This document shows, one piece after another, positions 55,677 through 64,000 of a DNA stretch of 64,000 nt. The stretch is from Cristatella mucedo (Eukaryota; Bryozoa; Phylactolaemata; Cristatellidae). Location: assembly GCA_009760855.2 (NCBI GenBank), contig WPIO01000004.1, forward strand, positions 7,115,001 to 7,179,000, written 5' to 3'. Made by a program: the position numbers and the translations under genes. Each line of letters opens with the position of its first letter. Position 1 is the stretch's first letter. The notes beneath the pieces were generated by a model, which saw nothing but the letters and a program-made list of their open reading frames with translations, was not told where the DNA came from and searched no databases.

Positions 55677-56114
55677 TCATAATCGCTCATCGCCGACGGA
55701 GAGCTTCCCGAAGAACCTCGATTGCTGCGCTGCCGGGGCAAAGAGCGTCGGGACAGCTTTCTTTGGCTGGCATCGCCTGACGCGACAGACACCGAGGTAG
55801 CACGGCCGCTGCTCGCCGCCCTTGCTAAAGAGAGTCGTGCTCGATGCCTGGGTACGTAACGATCTTGCCGTCTGCATGCCCTCCGCACGGACATCTTTGT
55901 TGTCGAACGGCATGGAACGACGTCTAAGGGCAGCATCTATGATGACGGCCGCGGTCCAGTCTCTGCAAACAATGTCCGGCCGTAGGACGCAGTCGCGAAC
56001 CTCGACGAACCCGTCAATTATCACCATCTGGCGAACTTGAACCGGCAGGGGGCCAACTAAATGGTCCAGGATAAGCCACGCCTGATCTTGACCGTAAGCA
56101 GCACCATACAGCAT
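55677..56114 (-). mobile_element. Possible R2-like retroelement endonuclease fragment
   Basis: A 145-codon minus-strand frame includes C-V-L-R-P-D-I-V-C-R-D-W, T-A-A-V-I-I-D-A-A-L. This resembles the L-(R/K)-P-D-(L/I)-V, V-x-D-V-x-V core of the endonuclease in R2-type elements. The rest is not recognisable. Confidence 0.35.
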
Positions 56115-56149
56115 TGCAGTATTAGCCGCTGTAAGAGGCCCGAGGATAG

Positions 56150-57760
56150 GTTCATGTAATTGCCTCGATCTCGTTTCTCGTAGCCAGGCAACGCCGAGTT
56201 ATGTGGTGAGCAATACTTTTATATTAGCTGCAAAATTAAGTGCTCTTGCCAACCAGTGTCTCCAACCAGATAGTCGCTTACCATTATGACAGCGGCTGCC
56301 TTGCCAGAAACTTAGCAATGGAATGAAACTGACAACTCCTCGCGACATGTATGTTCAGGTTGCCCTTACCAAAAGTATCCGATTTGCAACGACCCCTGAA
56401 TATTTTGGTAAAATACCCGTTGGTCTGGCCTACTTATTCTTTACACACGCACCGTCCACTCGCATCGCTCAATTCTTCTTCAGAATAAGCGGTTTTTTAC
56501 TCTTTCCACAGAGCGAAGGTTTTTGGATCGCTTGCACGTGATACCGGTATAGCGAAACCGATAACGAATATTTGTATTCCGATCGAAATAAGTTCTATGA
56601 GCGAGCCATTGTTGCTGCAGACCACTAACCAAATCAGAAAAGATCACTCTCCACAGTTTCTTTTCTACAGAATGATACCCAGGTCAATGTTGACCTAATG
56701 TGTTCCGCTCTGTGTTTGCAGCCGATCAGCCGTAGCTGGAGGCATGAGCTGGTTGTTATCATTCTCGGCGAGCAGCATGCGACTTTAGGACTTAAACGGT
56801 AGTTTAATGGAGAGCACGCAAAGAAGGCCAATCTTATTTTAGTGCAGAGTGTAAAAATATCCAACTGCTTTTATTTGAACCCGCTACCAACTGTTACAAA
56901 AGTGAAAGTTTATAAAAAGAGGTCAGTTTTTGTATCGTCATCTGCCGTTTCATTAGCACCTTGATCATAAAAAAAGTAAACTGCTGATTTTCGTAAATTT
57001 TTATAAAGCAGGTTTTATTAGGATCACTAAAAAGAGTTCATCTACGATATTCTTCATTGAGAGCTGCATGCGTCTGCGCAGGCAGTAGCAGCTGTTGACA
57101 ACATATTTGAAGCACGCGCGAGGTTTCCACCCTTGAAACGCTCACACGAGCCCTTTAGTCCGCCATGTAATGATACGCTTTAAATCCGATCTCCAGCGGA
57201 ACTGGAGCTAGGGATCGAAAGTTCATGACTTGTAAAGTGAACAGCGAATGGTGAATGCGAAGAACCACTGTGAGCAACGATAATAGTGAGCGTGCTCGAG
57301 CTGTTTGAAAATTAATTAACGCAATGCCTACATTACAGCACTGAGTACTGCTAAAAATGCACTACAGGGTCCCGTAAACTAAAGTCATTAGCCGCAGACG
57401 CAGCGCATGCAACTGGTACCAGTGCTCTTGCAAATACTTGATAAATATTGGTGGATCTACTACCTGGAGGCGCTGCTTGTGAGTCTCAGTTTCTCACTAG
57501 AACACATAGGTATTCTGACCGTAGCTGAGTACGTCAGAAAATATATTGTGCCTACACTTTAATATGACAATTTCATGCCCGCCACGTCGAGCAGCCTATA
57601 AGACATTGAAAGAGGATTACATTATATTAGCACAAATCATAGAATGTAACACACTAGCTTGAGGCCCATTGTAAAACAGATTAGTTCGAAGCCCAAAGCA
57701 CAAACAAAAATTATTGCATGAAGTCATATATTGCTAAGCACATCCGGTTCCTATGCAGCG
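56150..57760. other. Intergenic, nothing recognised
   Basis: AT-rich, only short frames and no repeats that match others in the window. Confidence 0.5.
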
Positions 57761-57762
57761 CA

Positions 57763-57887
57763 TGTTTGGCCCCGTGGTTAAAGTGCTCACCCAGACCAAG
57801 TGATGACTGAGGTCGTGGGCTAGAGCCCCATGGCATATTTTAAGCGCCTGAATAGTGATTAAGTTCTCTTAGGACGCTATGCAAACG

Positions 57888-57890
<3 letters not shown>
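57763..57890 (+). mobile_element. SINE-B copy
   Basis: Head ttggccccgtggttaaagtg, B-box region gtcgtgggctagagcccc, hairpin end aagcgcctgaatagtgatta, cttaggacgctatgc, then an AT microsatellite as tail. Confidence 0.72.

Positions 57891-57943
<53 letters not shown>
57891..57943. repeat. (TA)n microsatellite at SINE-B tail
   Basis: TA run starting directly at the 3' end of a SINE-B copy. Confidence 0.95.
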
Positions 57944-57944
<1 letters not shown>

Positions 57945-57945
<1 letters not shown>

Positions 57946-59770
57946 TGCAATTCAGCATCCGCAAATAATCTCTTGAGGGTTTTCCTAATATGGCCTGTAC
58001 AACACTCCAACGTTTCACTGCCCCTTTTTAAATTGCGGCTGTCTTCGGCCAAGATCATAAAGGAAGCCACGCAGCCAAATAGGGTGTCAAAGTTCGGTTT
58101 TGCCATCTGGTAAATTCCACTAATATGCACACCCATTTTTATCAGCTGTAATTGTAGCCATATTGTCTTCATCAAATCACCGACAGCCTTCAAAGAAGTA
58201 CGAGCAGTGCTTGAATGCATCTTCTAAAGATTTGGCTTTTCTTGCTATAATCCAGTTGTGTTGGCCTTACACTCAAATAGACGGTCAAACTGGTGCGAGA
58301 ACTTCGCGAGATCCAGCGGATCCTTCAGCTGAGCATGCACCCAAAGTATAACTCGTGAAACACGGTGAAAAATTAAGATACAACAAATTTCAGTCGGAAA
58401 GCCAATTCATTTGCTTTTACAAGCAGCCGTAGCATGGTCATAATGTTATAAAAGTTGGTTCACATTTACAACAAGATTTTCACCAAATAAACAAAAACGC
58501 GAAGAGGTGTTGGTGAAACTTGGAACTCGCGAGCGAGATAGACAAGTACCTGCATCATTGCAAAGCTTCAGCATGCAATAGTCACATTCTTGTGTTATAA
58601 ATAGCCGAAGCAAGGATCCTCCTTGAGCACGCTACTTGATTTTGTAAGTAACAATCGCGACTCACTGTAAAAAATCCACCAGCAGCACGATCGTCTACAT
58701 TTAAACTAGCTTTCCAAGTATTAGAGAAGCAGCCCACATCCAAAACATTTTGTATAGTAGCAGTCTCGAAGCTTGATTTAGAACAGCCAAAGCTATGCAC
58801 AGTATTTTATTACGGGGTTTTATTATTTTTTACCATTTATATTAGCATTTTTACTTATGTTTTAATATATGATATATTTAAATTTGTGTTTTGATTAATT
58901 TGATATAATACTACCGGTCTAGGAAGAACGATCTCTATATTTGTCATATATTTGTCAAGTCAAAGCTAATGTTTCGGAAACCGGCTCATTACAAGCAGCG
59001 AGCACGGTGCCCTCGTTTCGGCTCTAAGTGAACCCATCAAAAATTATTTCATCAAAAAAATTCATCAAAAAATAAATCAATAAAAATTACTTCATCAGTA
59101 ACTAATTCGCATAAAATAATTTTAAACGGTAAATTATGCCTCATGTTTTGGCATTTTTCCTCATTTTTTTTTCATTTTTTTCTTTTGATCTTGATCTATT
59201 TCGTTTGAGAGCGTAGTTAGACGCTCTGGCAGTCACAGGCAACGAGACAGAAACACGTGTAACCTGTATTTGGGTTCGAAGCGCGACAGATCACAGCCAT
59301 TCTTCCCTGCAACTGTGTTCTCCCAGAGCCCCTGAATCCTGGGTTCGCTCGTTCCGCTCTTCCTTCCTGGAAGCAGCTCGATACATCACAGGCGGGCCGA
59401 GCCACGTCAAAGGCGAAACCAGCGTGCAAAGACAAAGCACTGGCCTACCATAAGAATACACAGAGAACTTTAAAAATAAACAAAAGCTTGAGAGATGCTT
59501 CGTTCGGAGAAATGGAAGTATGGGTTTCGCAAGTGTGACTATCTGGAAGTCACTTTTTGCGGTAACAAGTTTTAGATAAAATAATCGTTGATGAAATAAC
59601 TTTCGATGAGCTTGTCTCTCACCTTCGTTTTGAATCACAAACTTTGCAAGTCGTAAAATGTCATTCCTCCCTATTTCACATCATCAAGCGTGCATCAAGG
59701 AGCATCAAGCGTGGCCTGCACCTCTGCTACATTGCTCCCCTCACTGAAATCTTCTAGATTAGCCGCAGCA
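57945..59770. other. Intergenic, nothing recognised
   Basis: AT-rich stretch with a short catcaaaaa direct repeat around 59035-59095. No coding or mobile element assigned. Confidence 0.45.
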
Positions 59771-59774
59771 ATGC

Positions 59775-61990
59775 AATGTAATGTAACTCGGTCTGCAACT
59801 TCACCAAGCCGCAAAGACTACGTGTGGGTGTGGGTGTACTCACGAGTCTCTAAGCTTAGCTAAATGAACTCTGGAGCTCAAGGAGTACGATATGGAAGTA
59901 AAACGTCTGTGTGGGAATGCCAATGCCACTGTGGATGCGCTGTCACGCCTGCAAGAGCCCGCTGCTGCTGCTGCTGCTGCTGCTGGTTTCCTAGGTACTG
60001 TCATTGCAGCCGAGGCAGACCCGGCTTACATGCGGAGAATGCAGTTTAAAAATCCACTGCTGTGCTTCCTAATGAATTCGTTGCAGGAGAAGATGTCGGA
60101 GACTGAAGACTCAGCTTACGCAACATAAACTCATCTTACGGACAAAAGTTTTGTAGAGCCCACTCGGAGCCTTGTGGTAAACATTGTGTAGCCAATAGAT
60201 TTAATCTCACGCAGCGGTGAGGAAGAAGCAGCAGCAGCAGCATCTGACTCAGAGAGAGACTCACAGTGACTAGCGTGGAAGTAGCAGCTCAGGACGCGGC
60301 GGGAAAGGGTGTGCCACAGCTACAGGAGATTAGCCGTCGTTGCGTGAGAATTCTGGAAGTGAGTTTCCCAGTCTCGGACCTGCAGAGCAAAAGATTCTGT
60401 CGCCAACGGTCCTTAAGCGAAGGAACATGACAGCCACTTTATTATCCATAGAGGACCTGAGGGCATCAGGAGGCTTAAATGTGATATAGCAGTTCATCTA
60501 GGTATTAAGGAGCCAAGTCGTGGCGGGCCTGGTATATCAGCGCATGAACTTTACTCTGTACCCGTTGATCAGCAGGAAGCCATCGAAGCACCTTTAGCAA
60601 AGGAAAAGCGTGGTCAAACCTCTGAGATTTTTAAACTAGCCTTGCAGCCATATTAACCACCAAATGTAGTGGCCAAGTGACTTTTTTTTGGCAGCCCAGC
60701 CTAAATGTCAATAGCAATAATCTAGCCGAGACAGAACCGGAGAAGTTAGGTTATTTTTTCCAAGCTACCTTATTAGACATTACGTACTCTTAGATAGGGA
60801 TCAGACTTGATGGCTAGCTGTGGAGGCAGTCTTCCTACTGAAACTTTAAATTGTATGCAGTTTTCAAAGACGATACCTAAATTCTGACACACGATGACGG
60901 TCGCACAACAGCACCACCTATTCGATGAGCAAAGTCTTCTAGTCCCGACAGACTCGAAGTTTCCAATGAGTAGCAGTTCTGTTAAATCGTCTTAAAGTAT
61001 AAGTAAATTTTCTTAAATCCAGGGCCAAATGTCTACAACGCAAGCATTTAGTTCATCAATTGCCATAGCAGATTTTGGTGGGTTTTAACGACAAATGCAG
61101 CTGAGAATCATCAGCATAAAACGAACAGCCGATTCCAATCACTTTTCTCAGAAATCAAAGAGAAATGGAAAATAGAAAAGGTCAGAGGATGAATCTTAGT
61201 GGTACTCTGCAGGTGACTGGTGTGGTGGGTGAGACCTGACCCCGATTGACACGGATTGAAAAAAAATCGGACAAGTACGATTTAAATCACGCTAGGGCTC
61301 ATCTGCCAGACCGATTATCAATCGTTCAAGTTGGGCATCGTTATCAATCGAGCAACAGTTCTAGTCCTGTGCTATTATTAGCTTCATCAATTTCAGTCCT
61401 CACTTCCTAGTAATTTTAATGGTAATCATACTTGACTGTGGGCCATTAGTAGATTATATTTACGATATCAGTGCTGCTAAGCAGTTCTGCAAGCAAGGTT
61501 TATCTGCAGCCACAGCAATGACGCTCCTTATAAACCTATACGGCAATTCAGTCAGATTATCAGTAACTGTAATTTTTTCCAGGGGGATTAAAGGAAAGTA
61601 CTGTCCACAAATTTGATCAAGCTCAGCACAAAGATGATATGCCATTTACCAAAGTATAATTAAAAGCTGCTCCTTAATTCGCCAAAGTGAATAGAGAGTA
61701 TTCCTGAATGTCTAAAGTTTGGCTGAGCTTGCAGCCAAAGCAGCACTTAGGCACCTAATTCCTTGAACAGTAAATCTATCGTCTCTCTAACCTTCTACAT
61801 CAAAAGACATTTCGCAGTGCAATACTGTCCACTATCGTCACGCTCAATAAGAATTACACAGGACAGGTGCAAGGAATCCTCAGCGATTATCCAGCGCTTC
61901 TTAAGCCTAACGATACAATTTTACAATCGTACTGCATCGACTCTTTAGTTAAAGTCTTTTGCCGTGGAAACAGCAAGTGGAACTGGCATT
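59775..61990 (-). mobile_element. LINE-2, long degenerate copy with YADD, interrupted
   Basis: Minus-strand relative of the copy at 18.1-20.1 kb; long stretches align in the same order. Y-A-D-D is kept at 61107-61118. The motif upstream has decayed (V-P-Q-G-S-V is now V-P-L-R-F-I near 61205). A Ty3/gypsy-like segment splits its 3' region at about 59860-60130. Confidence 0.75.
59868..60128 (+). mobile_element. Ty3/gypsy-like RNase H linker fragment
   Basis: An open frame reads E-L-K-E-Y-D-M-E-V-K-R-L-C-G-N-A-N-A-T-V, then D-A-L-S-R-L-Q-E. This closely follows the L-x-E-Y-D-F-E-V, G-x-x-N-x-N-A-D-A-L-S-R-L signature at the end of Ty3/gypsy RNase H domains. A (CTG)n run gives an alanine run. 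It sits inside the 3' region of a LINE-2 copy. Too short to type further. Confidence 0.5.
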
Positions 61991-62464
61991 ATTCCCTGCA
62001 AATGCATGATAAATACTGATGGACCGTGGCCTTGAAGCAATACTGGCAAGTCGCAGCTACTGCACCGGTACTCTTAGGTATGCCGACTGTAGCGGAGCAA
62101 AACAGAAACAAATTTCGCCCATCTCGATGTAAAAAGTTCACATCTGTAACTTAGAGCAGTCTATTCCATTGCCACAGGTGGCTACATCTGGACAGAAGAA
62201 GCCACAACACACAACTGTAGCTAGAAGCACAGAATAAGGCTAATTAGTTCGAACACTAAAGCTGAGCCGACTAATTATTACATCTGACATATCCTCGGGC
62301 GCTACCACCATCTTGCTGAAGTTTGCTCCTGGGTATCTACGGCATGCACAAGTGTTTGGGTTTGTTTCCACGCGTGTGATTTTTTATGCTTTTGTATGTT
62401 TGTGTGCGTGCGTCACGCATGTGCGCTGCATGTTGGTGTGGTGCGCTTTCGTGCGAGTGTGTTT

Positions 62465-62467
62465 GCT

Positions 62468-62517
<50 letters not shown>

Positions 62518-62520
62518 CGT
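62465..62520. repeat. (GT)n microsatellite
   Basis: About 24 GT units followed by a few GCGT units. Confidence 0.95.
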
Positions 62521-63404
62521 GCGGGCGCTCGCGTGCGTTAGTTGTCGATAAGCCATCCACAATTCTGAAGTCGAGGAATATAGGAAGCTTTAATATAATG
62601 AGTAGTATGTACAAAGAATGGACCGAATACATGCGGCTGCACACCAGGATTTTCATTCAGGTGGGTATATTTATGTAAATAGTTTTTAAGGTTGTGATTG
62701 GCTGAGAAAGCCAATTCCAGACAGTCGAAGGAAGTTCCTGATATGTTGTGGCTGTAAGGATTTGTCAGACCTGATCGTCCGAGTTCTTGAGAGACCTTCG
62801 AGGGCCTTCTAATTGCTCTCGGTTGTTTTAGTTCTGCCAATTAGCTGGGACTTCTAAAACGCGACAAGTCAGTAAGGTTGCTTCAAGGTGCACAGTAGGC
62901 TTAGAAAAATCATCCGGTGTAGCTTAGCAGTGGCACAGAGATTGCATTACTATCAATGTGTCTCTAGTCCGAAACTATTGTCGTATTTCAGAGGGTTTTT
63001 CTTATTTCATATCTTATTCAATGGTTCTTCTGAAAGTAAAGATCCTGGGAGTAATTTTTCAAGAAGCGTTAGCTCAGTAGGCTAAAATTATCTGAAATGA
63101 CGCATTCACATTCAGGAGTTGAGAAATGTAAATGGCTACACTGAGTGCCTGAGCAGTGAGCACACAGTGCGCTCGAGCACTTTTCCAATATATCAGTAGC
63201 AGTGAGCCAAAGTGTGACTATAACTTGAGTTTGCGATTTTGGCTCGGCTCTTGGCTTATAAGAAACTTTTTTAATTTCAGACAAGGAGCCGAGAGCGAGA
63301 GTTTTCATCTTCTGCTTGCATGGACACGTGCTGCTTCTTCTCGCTCGTCTCTCTTTCTCTCCTTCTCTCTCTGTCTCTCTTTTCCATCTTCTTGTCCTAC
63401 GTCT

Positions 63405-63850
63405 ATAATTATAATGATAATAATAATGAATTAATATAACGCCCTCAGAGAACTGTATTTCTTTATAGGACTTTCACAGATGCTGCATAGAAAGCATTAC
63501 CAAATGATTTGTGGTAATATCCGAAAGAAGGAGGCATAGCGTGAGCATGCACACGAAGGACGAATCACAAAGACCCACCAAATTCTGTAATAAACAGGTG
63601 CGTTTTAAGTTTATTTTAAAATACATTTATGCCATGGGACGTTGTGACGTGCGTCAGTAGTGAGTTCCAGGCTTTTGGAGCTTGCGAACTAAAGGTACAA
63701 TCTCCAACGATTTTGAGGTTCGTACGAGGTATGGATAAACGATTCAAATCGGACAGCGGGTTTTACGATTCTTTGCCTGATGGGGGACTCTCCCTCTGTG
63801 TTAAAGCGTCCTGTTTTTCTATCGGTCTCTGTTATGCGAGCTGACGCCGT
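63405..63850 (-). mobile_element. LINE-1 3' copy
   Basis: (AAT)n, hairpin (acgccctcagagaactgt), aaggacgaatcacaaagacc and a decayed RT end with agtgagttccaggcttttgg. Same order as 46175-46560. Confidence 0.68.
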
Positions 63851-63874
63851 GCACGTTACCACCCACCACAAAAC

Positions 63875-63960
63875 TTCCTATGAAGCATATGTGAAGTACC
63901 TAGAAAGAGATTAAGTTCCCCGAGGGTACTGCAATAGTATTATTAGTATTATTGTTATAT
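63875..63960 (+). mobile_element. LINE-1 terminal hairpin, opposite orientation
   Basis: agtacctagaaagagattaa, then gagggtactgcaatag and ATT repeats, ending in a TA microsatellite at the window edge. Confidence 0.55.
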
Positions 63961-63968
63961 ATACATAT

Positions 63969-63994
<26 letters not shown>
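63955..63994. repeat. (TA)n microsatellite at the window end
   Basis: TA run following a LINE-1 tail. Confidence 0.9.

Positions 63995-64000
<6 letters not shown>

Noticed and set aside
60091-60128. Similarity to NDE1 exon 1 (gaagactcagct shared)
   Set aside because: Only 12 bases are shared and A-Y-W-K is not preserved; chance is sufficient.

Overview
This is nuclear DNA of an animal. The evidence is intron-split coding exons with consistent splice phases, cell-surface SRCR and immunoglobulin domains, a NudE-family dynein cofactor, a FAM167-family gene, and many LINE, SINE and DNA-transposon remnants plus long (CT)n, (GT)n and (AT)n microsatellites. An invertebrate metazoan is most likely. 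I cannot name the species from the sequence. There is no sign of bacterial, viral or organellar organisation, and no CRISPR array, operon or real tRNA or rRNA gene.

Three protein-coding genes can be reconstructed, all on the + strand. (1) 829-14688: the 3' part of a membrane receptor. Its order is half an SRCR domain, one complete SRCR domain split over two exons, an Ig domain, one transmembrane helix and a 24-residue tail with a Y-A-N-P-T-F motif. All five introns agree in phase and the reading frame is open to the stop. The 5' end lies outside the window or was not found. (2) 23810-37836: a complete eight-exon NDE1/NDEL1 orthologue of 323 residues with an intact reading frame. Its fourth intron starts with GC instead of GT. 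(3) 51584-53583: a GC-rich two-exon gene with a long disordered, acidic N-terminus and the conserved helix of the FAM167 (DIORA) family. The helix is split by an intron whose removal restores an ungapped match of about 33 residues to human FAM167A as I remember it. A perfect 25-bp inverted repeat lies about 80 bp upstream of its start codon.

The rest is mostly repeats. Two LINE families recur as 5'-truncated copies. LINE-1 ends in a hairpin followed by (TTA)n. LINE-2 has two long copies that keep the reverse-transcriptase YADD motif. Two tRNA-derived SINE families are present, and SINE-B carries the LINE-1 hairpin at its 3' end, suggesting it uses the LINE-1 machinery. Other remnants are a Tc1-like transposase in NDE1 intron 1, a short hAT element with 5-bp flanking repeats in the receptor gene, a Ty3/gypsy-like fragment inside a LINE-2 copy, a possible R2-like endonuclease fragment, and a decayed copy of an uncharacterised animal gene family at 15.4-16.4 kb.

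Layout: 0.8-14.7 kb receptor gene; 15.4-16.4 kb pseudogene; 18.1-20.1 kb LINE-2; 20.2-22.3 kb GC-rich island, possibly the promoter of the NDE1-like gene; 23.8-37.8 kb NDE1-like gene with repeat-filled introns; 37-39 kb two unassigned candidate terminal exons; 41-50 kb repeats around a GC-rich block at 43.5-45.3 kb; 51.3-54.4 kb FAM167-like gene; 55.6 kb to the end, mainly repeats. The three genes have no evident shared pathway, and I see no multi-gene system.
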